64,000 nt of DNA, taken from positions 16,883,951-16,947,950 of the forward strand of contig OY482865.1 of the NCBI GenBank assembly GCA_960531495.1, in the 5' to 3' direction. The position numbers and the translations under genes are program-made. Below the pieces are notes generated by a model. That model saw only the letters and a program-made list of their open reading frames with translations. It made no database searches and was not told the DNA's origin. Within the stretch, counting starts at the first letter, position 1. Each line of letters begins with the position of its first letter. Source of the stretch: Zeus faber (taxonomy: Eukaryota > Chordata > Actinopteri > Zeiformes > Zeidae). Below are positions 33,300 through 44,590 of this stretch, piece by piece.

Positions 33300-35261
33300 C
33301 CCCTACACAATAACGCCTCTGTGTGTGTGTAAAAGTAGTACGATTTAAAGGTCGAACTCTATCAAAACGGTTCACATTGTGACTTCACATCACATATGGA
33401 GGAATGATCTTCACCTGGATGGTTGCTTTAAAGGAAAAGATCGATCAGCGTTGTTGAGTGCTATTCAGTGCCTCGGTGAGTGAACTGTGTTTCCTCGTGT
33501 GATCTAACAGGAATATTTAACTCCACAGTTTAACATTTTCTACTATTTATAAATCAAACTCAGTTTTGTAAATACGTTGAGAGATAAAAACAAAAACACA
33601 AAGCAACACAAATCTGAAAAAAATCTCACATTCCTTCAAGAATTTTTTCCAACTTATTTGGCTGCTCCTGGTGATTTTAGAAATGCTCGACAATGCGAGT
33701 TTTGCTGCAGTGGGTCACATTTGTGGTGTAGTTGTGTATTCCCTCTATCTTCGTCATTGTTGTCATATAGGGAGTTGATTACTCACTTCAAGCACATGTA
33801 CAGGGAGGAGGAGGGGGGCGTGGATGAAAATTTACGTTGCTGACTTAGTGGGTTGTTGAATCTGCACATGATTTCCCCCGGTGCAAGTGGTGCCAGAACC
33901 CCGCCGCCGCCCCAAACCCTCTAGGGGTTAGAGCACTCCTTTTATTTCCTCCATTCATCACTGAAGGTCAATTAAGCTGCATATTAGAGAGCAACATCTA
34001 ATTAACCTGTTTTTTGTTTTGGTACTAGTGGCATACATGTGAGAATTTATTTAGCGTGTATGAGAGTCATCTACATAAGCATGTAACATCTGAATGTATG
34101 TCAATGAGAAGAAAAGTACATCACATGAAAGCCACAATACATGCGTGTGAGAGGTAAAGTAGTTTCATGTGCCAGCCCAGTTTGAATCGGCTCCTATCCG
34201 GCTCCTTGTGCATCTCAAATGCACCACAGCTACTAAATATTCACAGAAACACTCCCGAATCCTCCATGTCCTCAACTGACTCCTTGAAAAAGATTTAATC
34301 TAGCCCTGTGAAATTTCGCTTTAACTCCATTTTTTGACGGTGTTACCAGATAGCCTCTCTGTGTGAGTGTCGGTAATCTTGTAGCTACTCCGGTAGTATA
34401 GTAGAAGTCGTGGCATGAGTCTATATTAACGTCTTTGTACTCATAGTCAATTCAGCACTTTTCAATGTTAAGAGTTTCTGCAAACTCATTGGGGAGACTC
34501 AGCATCTGATTGTTGTAGCAATGCATGCTGGGTTTTCTGGCAGTGTTGTGATGGGGGGGCGGGGAGATATAAAACTTTTAAATAACCTCAAACCTGAACC
34601 TCTGTAATAATGAAAGAGTTTTCTTATCTTAAACCTGCCAGGCAGGCGCCTATATGGGGGTCAACCAACTGTGCGTACTCCCAACAAGACACGATTCCAT
34701 TGGTCAGACCACAAAATGAAGCAAGCTCAAGTGATTTTTTCATTTAATTTTTGTTTATGCACATCACATCGATCCGCTCTCGAGGAGAACGCATCGATAT
34801 TCTGGTGGTGACTATGAATATAACTCATGTGGTAATGTTGGGCAGCTGACTGAGTTGCAAATGTCTGTAAAGTAGTCAGGTATTATAGTTGTAAGTACCT
34901 GGAGTGTGTCCACTTAAGCATGTTTTGGGGTCTATTTCTTTGATTCAATCGCTGACCTGTACTTTGCTAAGTTTTGCTTTTAAACGGCCAAGGCCACAAT
35001 AGCCCCCCCCGCTCCCACAGTGGCTCAATTTGAATAAATTGCTGCCAATAGCTGGTTGACGTTACTAAGTGCACCTAGGCCTTGGCTATTACCGGAATTG
35101 TCACTGGCTAACAGGTACATGTTTCCATTTTGAAACATGCACCCAATGGGAAATTATGTCTGTACCATATAATGTCATTAATTCCAGCGGATGTATTTCA
35201 GCAATGCATTTTTTTCTGTTCCAATTACCTGCGCACCATGCCGCAGCCCTCCTACCCTACC
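33300..35261. other. No gene recognised
   Basis: Mostly unique AT-rich sequence. No element ends, LINE text or simple repeats of note apart from short homopolymers at about 33890-33912 and 34990-35000. Confidence 0.45.
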
Positions 35262-35577
35262 CTTAGTGGCACGGTGGCTCAGTGGTTGGCACTGTTGCTT
35301 CACAGCAGGTAGGTCCCCTCTTCGAGTCCCGGCCATCCCAGGTCCTTTCTGTGTGGAGTTTGCATGTTGTCCCCATGATTGTGTGGGTTTCTCCAGGGTG
35401 CTCCGGTTTTCTCCCACCACCATCGGTGTCCCTGACCAAGGCACTGGTAAAAGAGTTGGAGTTGGTCCTCTGGCGCTGCACTGTGGCTGCCCACAACTCC
35501 TGGGTATAGAATGGGGAAAATGCAGAGGCCAGACTTTGTTGTATCCTACTTGTACAATGGCAATAAAGAGATATTAG
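35262..35577 (+). mobile_element. tRNA-derived SINE
   Basis: The head begins AGTGGCACGGTGGCTCAGTGG with the A box TGGCTCAGTGG at 35275-35285 and a B-box-like CTTCGAGTCCC at 35320-35330. The body includes GTGTGGAGTTTGCATGTTGT and GGGTTTCTCCAGGGTGCTCC, the familiar signature of a widespread fish SINE. The 3' end is ACAATGGCAATAAAGAGATA. Imperfect boxes and substitutions suggest moderate age. Confidence 0.78.
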
Positions 35578-36502
35578 TCCGTGCATGAAGAATAATTTAT
35601 TGGCCATTGTTCACATTGTATAATGAAAAAACTCCAGTTTGGGTAATTGCCTAATTCCAATGTCCTACTTGTGCAATGAGATTCAACGTGCCAAGGTGTC
35701 AGCTTGTTCCATTATCCAAGTTGTACAATGATAATTTAACCAGGAAGTGGAAAGCCGGAAACAGCCTACCCTCCCGCAAGTGCCGGCAGAGCAGAGAATC
35801 CAATACGCATTTACACTCCGCTGCTCATGCTCGTTTCTACAAATGAAACAAATAAAATGTGTGTTTTTATTATTTTAGATTTATTTACTTTTTCCTAATT
35901 GAACGAAACGAAAAAAAGCTCTGTGTGTCCCGTGTCCGCAGAGCCTGTGTGTGTGCCCACGCACCATGGAGCCTGCAGTAGGGGCACGGATGCAAGGATT
36001 ATTTACTTTGCCACACATGGAAAGTTGGGATCAGATGAAATAAAAACAGGCAAATTTTTATCCTGGCTATTGCCTGCGGTATATTTATTATAGTGCAAAG
36101 TACACTTGTAACAGCCTAATAGACTGCAGTGATATCGCATCAATTTGCGCATGCGTGCAAGGATTTATATGTCTATGTGTAGCACCATCTTGAGGAGGTA
36201 GTGATTGTTGATCACGTGCCTACATGGTGAGGCGATGAGGTAGTTGGTGAAGATGCACACAGCATGTGTGCATCTGTTTTGAGGCGATGTGTTTTGAGGC
36301 GATGATAAAAAATACAGTTTTTACTAAATTATTCCACAATAATGGACCGATCTGGATCAAACTTGGACCATGGCATGTCGGAACTGCCCTAAGAAATTGA
36401 ATGCTGGGACTGCCTCGGGACTCCCTTAAGAAATTGATTGAATTAAAAACTATATGACATTATAGTAATGATTTTATATTATGAAAATATATCACACATA
36501 CG

Positions 36503-36504
<2 letters not shown>
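35578..36504. other. No gene recognised; recurring CTTGTACAATG phrase
   Basis: The SINE-tail phrase TCCTACTTGTACAATG (35547-35562) recurs with changes at about 35663 (CTTGTGCAATG) and 35717 (AGTTGTACAATG) in otherwise different sequence. Near 36270-36300 GTTTTGAGGCGATG is tandemly duplicated. At 36340-36440 the text (GGATCAAACTTGGACCATGG) recalls the phrase at 14040-14065 and may be another dispersed repeat. Confidence 0.35.

Positions 36505-36579
<75 letters not shown>
36505..36579. repeat. (AC)n microsatellite
   Basis: About 75 bp of pure AC. Confidence 0.96.
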
Positions 36580-36580
<1 letters not shown>

Positions 36581-37029
36581 AGCAAAGCACATCGTATACT
36601 TGTTTTTATCCCCTCTTTCGCTCTTGGTCTAATCCTGTGTAGCCAGAAGCATTTGCGCTTGCGTTTCTGTCTTTTTTGGGTTTATGTGTCACTCTAGACT
36701 TAAGGCTATTGTGTTGTCTCCGGAGTTGAGCTGAGGTGGTTCCTGCAGGATGGCAGTCGATGAACATATGGTGAGTGGAAGTATTGCTATGAACCCCTGT
36801 TTTCAAACACACTCTTGATATTTGCATTTTTCAACCCCCAACTGTGCTCACCTTCCAGCAGTTGTGGCATGATAATGATAACTTTCCAGCATGTTGATAA
36901 AATGGGAAGACATTTTGGTTCTGTTTGGTTCTTAATGCCTCTGCATGCTGTTATACCAAGGATAGGACTTTTCAACTCAGGCATTAAAATCTTGGTTCCT
37001 GTCATTTATAACTGTTCATAGCACAAACT
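36580..37029. other. No gene recognised
   Basis: Unique sequence up to the start of the Gmr1-like element; short open frames without domains. Confidence 0.45.
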
Positions 37030-37203
37030 CTGTGTGGCAGACCAAGGGGCGTTGTTAAGCTGCAGCTACAGACGGCAGCATGCCTTCCTTCCCCACGAAT
37101 ACACAGCTGCCCAGAGTCCGCCGAATCAGCGCCCGCGCAGCACTAATTGGTTTTGGTCCGGGACAGGGAGCTTTCTTAATGTTTGTCTGGCTTGCAGAGG
37201 GGA

Positions 37204-37269
37204 TCGGCACGGGATCGGGATCTCCTGGTGGGCTGATGAGCCCACCAGGAGATCCCGATCCCGTGCCGA
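37204..37269. repeat. Perfect hairpin: 31-bp arms, 4-nt loop
   Basis: The arm at 37204-37234 (starting TCGGCACGGGATCGGGATCT) is exactly complementary to 37239-37269, with GATG between. The left arm continues the repeat shared with 39008-39125, where AGATCGGTGCATG is its diverged counterpart. The right arm therefore looks like an added inverted copy. Perfect complementarity amid otherwise decayed sequence argues that it arose recently or is kept identical by conversion. Confidence 0.93.
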
Positions 37270-37439
37270 CACCCAGGAGTGCAATTCCTTCTGTGCCAAT
37301 CGCATTTTTTTGTATAATTTATCCTTCTGGCCATTAAGTTTTTTGGTTCTGTTTGTACTGTTCTAATGAAAACTCTCGCCATGCGGATAACCCACGTCAT
37401 GAAAGACTCCATCTCCCTTCCTAAACCCTACATAATTTT

Positions 37440-38148
37440 GTATTAGTCCTAGTGGATAATACAACCCGGTACGCAGAGGCAGTGACATTTGCGCATATTA
37501 TGGCCAAACTATGGCACAGTATGGTTTCAGGTCATCTCCCAAGTCGGGATTCCGAAGGAAATCCTAAACGACCAGGGCATTACTTTTATGTCATGTACAC
37601 TTCGGGAACTTTATGAGTTACTGGCCGTCCACTCAATTCGGACCAGCGTTTACCATTCCCAGACCAATGGTCTGGTGGAGCGATTTAATAAAACACTCAA
37701 AAACATGGTTTGGAAGTTTATTCAGGGCAAAAGCTGTAATTGAGACAAGTGGTAGGACTCCCTGTTGTTTGTGGGGCGGAAAGTTCCCCAGACCTCCACG
37801 GGATTTTCTCCCTTTGAACTCCTCTTTGGCAGGAGACAACGGGGGGGTGCTCGATCTAATTAAAGAAAACTGGGAGGAAGGTCCGAGCACCAGTAGGAAT
37901 GAAATACAGTATGTTTTGGACCTGAGAGCAAAGTTACACATGCTGATTTGCTCCGGGCTCAGGAACGTCAGCACCTTTTATACGACAGGGAGGCTCAGTT
38001 CAGACAATTTGCACCGGCTGATGGAGTGTTAGTGTTGCTCAATGCGTCCAGCTCTAAATTGCTTGCAAAGTGGCAAGGGCCTTTTGTGGTCACATGGCAG
38101 GTTGGAGAGGTAGATCATGAGGTTCTGCGTAGACTGCCGAAGGGTTAA
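37440..38148 (+). pseudogene. Integrase remnant of the Gmr1-like element
   Basis: The frame at 37489-37743 contains VISQVGIPKEILNDQG around the second catalytic Asp and SVYHSQTNGLVERFNKTLK around the catalytic Glu. Upstream, VDNTTRYAEAVTF shows the strand around the first Asp region. After a frameshift, 37740-38035 continues with GVLDLIKENWEEGPSTSRNE. The frame 37948-38148 carries the C-terminal KLLAKWQGPFVVTWQVGEVD, the small DNA-binding barrel. At least two frameshifts break it. An intact enzyme would insert element cDNA into chromosomes. Confidence 0.87.
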
Positions 38149-39001
38149 CGCAAAGTTCAACGCCTTCCTGATGCCCCGGGTCGATGAACTTCTCGACAGG
38201 TTAGGTACGGGTTTTTCACGACACTTGTCTCAGGAGTCCATGGAAAAATCTGCGTTTTCCACTCAATTTGGGTTGTACCACTTTAGGACACTTCCGTTCG
38301 GGTTGTTTGGTATCCCAGCAACCTTTCAGAGACTCATGGACCGCGTCCTGCGTCCGCATGTAGCATTTTCGGCGGCCTACCTAGATAACGTAATCATTCA
38401 CAGCGACACCTAGGAGGGGCATATGCAGCATGTGGGCGCAGTGCTTGAGTCCCTGAGATGGGCGGGGATCACTGCCAAGCTAAAGAAGTGTGCTGTAGGA
38501 TGGAGGGAGGTACGGCATCTGGGGTACCACTTCGGTGAAGTCCTGGTCTGACCCAAGCTTGATAAGTCTGTTGTGACGCAAACACGCCGAGACCCAAGGC
38601 CGACTACTATAGGTGGTTTGTTACCGACTTTTTGGAGGTAACCAGCCCCTTGTAACTCGAAAGGGTGCTCCAGAGCCGGTCCAGTGGTCAGAGAAGTACC
38701 AGCAGGCGCTTGCGAGGGTAAAATCATCTCTCTGTGGGAAGCCAGTGCTATTTAACACTATCCTCTCTCTCCTTTTCTGTCTGCAGACCGACGTGTCAGA
38801 CAGAAAGATGGGCATGGTCTTGTCCCAGGAGGTGGAGGGGACCAAGCGGCTGGTGCTGTACCTCAGCTGAAAATTTTCAGAGCAGGAGTCGAGATACAGC
38901 ACAGTAGAGAGGAGTGTCTGGCGATCAAACAGGCCATCGGTTCCCTCTGCTGATACCTCCTGGGATGGCCTTTCACCCACTGCATGAATGACACCAACGC
39001 T
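38117..39001 (+). pseudogene. Reverse transcriptase/RNase H remnant of the Gmr1-like element
   Basis: The frame 38117-38413 reads MRFCVDCRRVNAKFNAFLMP, then FGLYHFRTLPFGLFGIPATF, then the catalytic box as YLDN instead of YLDD. Part of the palm (the first Asp strand) is deleted between LLDRLGTGFS and the following ESMEKSAFST. Later pieces include HLGYHF, KGAPEPVQWSEKYQQALARV (38613-38870) and LQTDVSDRKMGMVLSQEVEG, which is RNase H. It ends at MNDTNARITW near 38980-39010, where terminal-repeat-like sequence takes over. The YLDN change, internal deletion and stops make it inactive. Confidence 0.88.
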
Positions 39002-39125
39002 AGGATCACCTGGCTTCCTTCCCCGTGACCACACAGCTACGCGGCCACGTAGTCGCTGATTCGCCCAACTCTGGGCAGGGAGCTTTCTTAATGTTTGTCT
39101 GTCTTGCTGAGGAGATCGGTGCATG

Positions 39126-39584
39126 TATCATGAACAAGGCGGTTAGGACCCATACAAAACATACACCACGACGAAAGTATAGAAGGTTTAATTAGAAGGG
39201 GGGAAGAAAATTATGTGGGAATGGAATAAAGGGCAGGTGTGTCATTCGGGTTCGGGTGGGCAGGCTGAAGGCAGAGGGCTCAGAGTGTGGACAAGCCGTT
39301 GGTGAGGCGTGGGCAGGGAGTCAGGCAGGCAGGCTGGCGCATTTTACGTTTTCTGGAGACGAGGTCTTTAAATCCAAACAGAGGCAAGGCGCCTTTTTTT
39401 TCCGTTAAATAAGGAAATTTAGTCAAATAAAATAATAACACAATGTGCACAAACTACGCCCCGATCGTTCCTCCAGAGGACACACAGACACACACACGCA
39501 ATTTTAGATTTAATGCTATTCATAAAACGCGTGGGTTCTCCCTCACGGTCCCTAAATCGGCGGTGGAAATTCTGACTTTATTCA
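39126..39584. other. No gene recognised
   Basis: Unique sequence between the Gmr1-like element and the next LINE. A CAGGCAGGC-type short repeat is near 39320-39335. Confidence 0.5.
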
Positions 39585-40745
39585 GAATCAGAATCAGAAT
39601 AGACTTTATTGCCAAGTAAGTTAACACGAATGGGGAATTTGTCTTGGTGTGAGGCGCATACATGAATCATAAATGTAAAACAATAAGTAAAATACTGTAT
39701 TAGTAAAATATATAAGAATATGTAAAATAAGGCTGTTAGTGTAACAGTCTAAATGTAACAGTATGTGCAATGTTCACAGATAAAAGTTCAGAAAAATTGG
39801 AATGTGCGTTAATGTAACGCATTGACATACCCATTCAGTTTAAGGGGTAGTGGGGGGGCTTGTTGATGAGGCCAGTTGCAGAGGGGAAGAAATTGGTTTG
39901 GGCCCTGTTGGACCGCAGCCTCCTGCCAGAGTTTCAAACTGTTTGTGTCCAGGGTGGAAGCCATAATCCATAATCCATAATCTTTCCTACACGCCTCAGT
40001 GTCCTGGAGGCGTACAGGTCCTGGAGAGATGGCAGATTGCATCCAATCACCTTCTCAGCAGAGCGAATGACACGCTGCAGTGTGTCCTTGTCCTTGGCGA
40101 TTGCAGCAGCGTACCAAATGGTGATGGAGGAGGTGAGAACGGACTCATTGATGGAGGTGTAGAAGTGCACCATCATCGTCTCTGGCAGGTTGAACTTCCT
40201 CAGCTGCCGCAGGAAGTATGTCCTCTGCTGGGCTTTCTTGACAATGGAGCTGATGTTCAGCTCCCACTTGAGGTCCTGGGAGATGATGGTTCCCAGGAAG
40301 TGGCAGGACTCCACAGAGTCGACTGGGAAGTCACACAGGGTGATGGGGGCGAATGGGGCTGTGTTCTTCCTGAAGTCCACAACCATCTCCACTGTCTTCA
40401 CAGCGTTGAGCGCCAGGTTGTTCTGGCTGCACTAAGTCACCAGATGGTCAAGCTGCCACCTGTAGGCAGACTCATCCCCACCAGAGATGAGCCCAATGAG
40501 GGTGGTGTTGTCTACAAATTTCAGGAGCTTGACAGACTGGTGGCTGGAGGTGTAACTGTTTGTGTACAGGGAGAAGAGCAGAGGAGAAAGAACGCAGCCT
40601 TGAAGGAAATCGGTGCTGATGGTCCGGGAGTCAGAGAAGTCTTTTCCCAGCTTAACGTGCTGCTTCCTGTCAGACAGGAAGTGTGTGATCCACCTGCAGG
40701 TGGAGTCAGGCACACTCAGCCGGGAGAGCTTGTCTTGCAGTGACA
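39585..40745 (-). mobile_element. 5'-truncated jockey/L2-type LINE, minus strand
   Basis: On the minus strand the element ends with the classical fish LINE tail (CTTGGCAATAAAGTCTATTC followed by TTCTGA repeats, at 39585-39610). Upstream are about 380 codons of reverse transcriptase and thumb/connection sequence in two main frames. It starts abruptly at about 40745 in the middle of the enzyme, as is usual for incompletely copied LINEs. Substitutions and frameshifts mark it as old. Confidence 0.87.
39934..40740 (-). pseudogene. Reverse transcriptase fragment (CR1/L2/Rex1 superfamily)
   Basis: The frame 40779-40432 contains LSVPDSTCRWITHFLSDRKQ, FLQGCVLSPLLFSLYTN and KLLKFVDNTTLIGLISGG. The catalytic FADD box is altered to FVDN. 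A stop follows, and the frame 40401-39934 continues with TVEMVVDFRKN, SCHFLGTIISQDLKWELNIS, KKAQQRTYFLRQLRKFNLPE and RVIRSAEKVIGCNLPSLQDL, the conserved post-palm region of this clade. It would copy LINE RNA at its target site. The changed active site shows loss of function. The endonuclease half is absent. Confidence 0.88.
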
Positions 40746-40799
40746 AGCACAGGGGTGCTTTCCTTTTGGGACCACACATTTTGTGTGCTTCCGTGATAA

Positions 40800-41115
40800 C
40801 AAAATGCTTGGGAACCCCTGCTCTAGAGTGACGTAAAAGTCACATGCATTCAGATTTGACACTTCAGACTGAGGTCGCATTGCAATAAATCTGACCTGCA
40901 TGGGATTTAGGAACACATATGAAAGTGGGCCACTTCCGAATCAAAAAGATCAGATTCCATGTGATTTGTGCTGCTTGCACTGTCATAAAAAAAACCAGAT
41001 CGGAGTCACATTTGAGCAAATAAAATCGGATTTGGGCTTTTGTCTGCAGTGTGAATGCAGTCTTAACGTTCTTAGGGCTTCAAATTTTAACATGTTGGAG
41101 ATTTCAGCACAGTAT
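40800..41115. mobile_element. Possible non-autonomous DNA repeat fragment
   Basis: Phrases such as ACCAGATCGGAGTCACATTT and TGTCTGCAGTGTGAATGCAG recall a common fish DNA repeat whose consensus contains GCAGTGTGAACGCAG. I cannot define ends or a target duplication. Confidence 0.3.
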
Positions 41116-42170
41116 GGAGCTGCAGCAGAAGTATGTTTCCAAATAGTAAATTGTTCAGCGAGTTTGTGTTATGAACAGTTATAAACGATACAAACAAACA
41201 TTATGACAAGACCGTGGCTGAAAAATTGCCAACCAATCCTTTAGGTTCCGTCGGGGCTATACACTGTATCATTCATGTGTAATGTTTGCCCTGTACCTGA
41301 GGGTGGGTATTGTGTCCTGTCTTGTCTTGTGCCTTGATTACCCTCCCTATACTGATGACATATTGGACCAAAGCAACTCAGCAAGAGGTTGAGGTAGCAC
41401 TGCTAGATCACTGAACAAGGAATATGTAAACTTAACAGTAGGAGAGCGATAGAGAGAGAGAAGGAAAGAATACACTTTGTATTCAGATTGCGATGGACCT
41501 AAATGACTATGGGGTGCTGTGATGACCGTGGGGTCCAGCCAAATGGCTTCCTAAGGGGATCCCCATTGGCAGAGCATGTACTGAAGGTGCATCTCCATCC
41601 TACCCCTGACTAAGGACGTGTGCCTAAACCACCAACCTTGCTGCGACATTTGGAAGTAACAGGGGCTGGTACTGGCCAAAGTGAAAACAGATGGATAAGA
41701 ATAGTTGTCCTTTCGGAGACACCAGGAGCGTGCGGGTCTCGGAGTTGCAGTTCCACCAAACTCTGGGTTATGAGACTGAGCGGTGTCGCAATCAAACCAC
41801 ACACACCCACACGCTCTCCAGCCTCCCGCTCCCCTGGTCATGCGGTCGCGGCGCGAACACCCAAACAGTCACACCACCTGGGTAAAAGAGCGGGGCCAGT
41901 TCACGAGGCGAAGAACCGAGTCAGACGCTGTGATCTGAGTCAGTAGCAGCAGGGGAGACACAGGGGGGGGATGGGATATTTTGAGCTGCTTTTTGTCGAA
42001 CTTGCCTCGGCAAGGGAACTTGGGCAAACATTTGATCCAAACTTTTCTTTTTCTTTTTCCTTTTTTTCTTTTTTTTTTTTTTTTGTCTTTTGCTCTGCGA
42101 GTTGGAGTTGAAAATCCACACTGGGTTTGAATTTGGCATTCAGCACTCTCGGTTGGTGTGCGGGCCGGCC
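41116..42170. other. No gene recognised
   Basis: Unique sequence. CpG density rises around 41820-41930. A T-rich run lies at 42040-42085. Open frames overlap on both strands and have no domains. Confidence 0.45.
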
Positions 42171-42232
42171 GCACACACACACGTGCACGCACGCACACAC
42201 ACATGCACACACACACACACATACGCATGCAC

Positions 42233-42263
<31 letters not shown>

Positions 42264-42303
42264 GGCACCCACACACGCGTGCACACACACACACACACAC
42301 ACA
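42171..42303. repeat. (AC)n microsatellite with GC-rich variants
   Basis: About 130 bp of AC with ACGC, GCGC and ATGC interruptions. Confidence 0.95.
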
Positions 42304-42528
42304 ATCACATACACGACCACATGGCTGGAGTCACTGCTGGGGCCCTAGAGTATAAGAGAAACATGGTGTGAAATATGAAATGTGCCTTGCAGTGAGTCCA
42401 TCTGGTTACCATAGCTTCCTGGCTCAAGCTCCTTGGTGTCCAGGTTAATAACATGACACAAATTCCTCCCTTCGTCTTCTCCTTCTGCCTTCACTGTTAC
42501 CGCCTCTCCTCTATACTTCTCTCTCCAG

Positions 42529-42598
42529 CTGGCTCCTTTCTCGGCTCATCTGCGAGCGCCGGCCCTGGCATTGGGAGGTGTCAAATGCTTCTCCACAG
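42529..42598 (+). other. Exon-like segment with strong splice signals (unsupported)
   Basis: A long pyrimidine tract ending TTCTCTCTCCAG precedes this 70-bp segment, and CAG followed by GTATGC ends it. All three frames are open, so the coding phase cannot be chosen; one reads WLLSRLICERRPWHWEV. No family is recognised. Decoy pairs of splice sites are frequent in vertebrate DNA, so this is a candidate only. Confidence 0.2.
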
Positions 42599-42603
42599 GT
42601 ATG

Positions 42604-43046
42604 CATAACTTACTGCTTTGCATGGCTGAACGGCAGGTACGCCGTCTCATTTTGCAGCGACTTGGCGAAAAAGTCAGGCAGGAAAGACTGAAATGAAAAG
42701 CGTCCTCCGGTAGCAGGCCGCAATTCAGGTCCACCGCAGCACGGAGGAACATGTCTGTAGTTACTCGTTACTTATTGTTTTGAAGTTCAGCACTTTTTAA
42801 GACAATATTAACTAGGGGTTGGCATCCCCAGGTAGCCAGAGGTGGAAAATTCCGGGCATGTTTTTGCTCAAGCCGTGCTCTGATTTCCACTCACTAGATG
42901 GACTTTTGGGTTGATGATAATGAGCAAATTAAAATGAATGACTCGAAATCAAGTGCAAATGGCACAATGCGGGACTACCAGACAACACTATTTCCAACAA
43001 TGGTGACGAAACAGGCGATTCTGTGGAACGCAACATATTGCAAAAT
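42604..43046. other. No gene recognised
   Basis: Unique sequence without element hallmarks. Confidence 0.5.
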
Positions 43047-43215
43047 CAAGTCAAGTCAAGTTTATTTATAGAGCCATTTATCACAGTACAGTCTCAAAGG
43101 GCCTCACAAACCCACATTTCACGGAGAAATCAACAACATCCCCTAGTCTGAACCTGCAAGGAAACACTCCTAGAAAACCCCAAAATCGATTTTTGGCCAA
43201 TCCATACTGTAGAAA
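43047..43215. mobile_element. TCAAG-headed dispersed retroposon tail
   Basis: It starts with three CAAGT units, then TTTATTTATAGAGCCATTTA, CTCAAAGGGCCTCACAAACC and AAATCAACAACATCCCC, a set of phrases common in fish retroposon tails. A more decayed relative lies at 47447-47560. Reading the CAAGT units as a terminal repeat, the element is on the minus strand, but its family is unknown to me. Confidence 0.5.
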
Positions 43216-43534
43216 CCAAAGTGGTTCTAAACATGAGATTCTTAGCAGGAAGTTGGATTTCTCTTCTTTGCATTAAGGTATCTTCACCATACCTACCTTG
43301 TGTGTCTGACTTGAGCATATCACGGTTTCATGGTTGATGTTGTTTTCTTTGCTGCGATTGTTGCATCTTTCAATTCTGTTCCCGTTCTAATAGAAATGCA
43401 AACCAAGAGTATTCATCTGACACAAAACAATGCAACTTTTTAGTTGAGAGCGATGTCTAAAGTTCCACTTTGTACACTTAGAACATTGGGAGTGCTCTCC
43501 ACCCTTTGGCCACATTGTTTTTTTAGTTTTGTTT

Positions 43535-44014
43535 TTTACCTGTGCGGTCAGCTGGCTCGGCATACTACACAGAGTATTTGTATGCCATTGCATCTAAGAC
43601 GACAGAGTTAGTCTGGAAGTGGAGTTCAAATTCTCAACCTGCAATGCCACTCTTTATTCATTCTTTAATCATCAAGAACTTCTGCAGCAACTCTGTCCTG
43701 TGGACGACCCGTGCGATGACAAGAGCACAGTTTTTCTGTTATGCATGCATAATCATCAGTACTTCTCCGGGGGGGAGAACCACCACGGGTGAGACACATA
43801 AACAATGTACACAATGTACAACAAAGTACTTTGAAAAACTTAAACATAAGAACATCAGATGACAACAAGTATTTGACAAAACATAATCAATTAAGTTGAC
43901 AAAAATCGGAACAGTAATTACGGCACTTGGCCTCTTCCTGTAATGGCAAAGGGGAGGAAAGGAGAAGTATGTAATCAGGAGGGTGTTCGGGGGTGTGTTT
44001 GAAGCAGATGCTGG

Positions 44015-44098
<84 letters not shown>

Positions 44099-44590
44099 TG
44101 TGTCCAGTGCACAATTAGTTCTGGTGTACGAGGTCAGAATTATCTGAATTATCCAAGCAAAGGAAAAGGCCTAGCAGCCACCCACGAGTACCACCGCCAA
44201 ACGTTCCAAGCACAATGCACTGCCGCCTCAGAACACCCTCCCAACCCACAGAGAAGCCGAGAACCAGCGGAGCAACACCCACGCACATCCAGTGCCAGAG
44301 AGCCCAAGTGCCCACCCAAGTGACCACCAACGGCCCAATCCACAGCCCCCCCCGAAGCCCCGCCTGGTCAGAGCAGAACAGAAATCGGGACGCGCACACA
44401 GCCGGTAGGGGGCCCACCCGGTCAACCACAACCCCATGCCAACCCGCCAGCGCGCCACCCATCCCAGAAACCCAAGTGCTTAATATGTGCTGTTGGAGGA
44501 TGCAGGAGGCATTGCGGGGCGTGAGGGTGCGAGACATCCAAGCATGTCTAACCTGCATGTCTCACCCCTCCAGCCCCTCAGACCTTGGTC
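43535..44590 (-). mobile_element. 5'-truncated LINE 3' end (probable L1 3' UTR), minus strand
   Basis: Read on the minus strand: a GC-rich block (44590-44155), a CA/GT tract (44098-44017), an intervening segment, then a tail (43790-43540) ending in A-rich sequence. The tail matches that at 16632-16850 over most of its length, with one extra segment of about 25 bp here. The middle part contains about 200 bp absent from the other copy. The GC-rich block is similar in style to the L1 3' UTR at 55763-56790. No coding text remains. Confidence 0.55.
44017..44098. repeat. (GT)n microsatellite inside the LINE tail
   Basis: About 80 bp of pure GT. The homologous copy at 16876-16902 has only about 27 bp, so the tract has expanded or contracted since the copies diverged. 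Confidence 0.95.

Larger units (their letters stand above)
37030..39125 (+). mobile_element. Gmr1-like Ty3/gypsy element: integrase before reverse transcriptase
   Basis: On the plus strand, integrase catalytic-core and C-terminal text (37440-38116) is followed immediately by reverse transcriptase and RNase H (38117-39001). That is the reverse of the usual gypsy order and matches the Gmr1 group, described as Ty3/gypsy elements with a copia-like domain order. Two diverged direct repeats (about 37080-37215 and 39008-39125) share CTTCCTTCCCC, ACACAGCT and GGGAGCTTTCTTAATGTTTG, and probably represent LTR sequence. gag and protease are missing, as is the integrase-to-RT linker and the part after RNase H, so the element has been shortened by deletions. 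Boundaries are approximate. Confidence 0.8.

Noticed and set aside
40165-40743. 192-codon plus-strand frame
   Set aside because: It is the antisense shadow of the minus-strand LINE reverse transcriptase, whose motifs are unmistakable.
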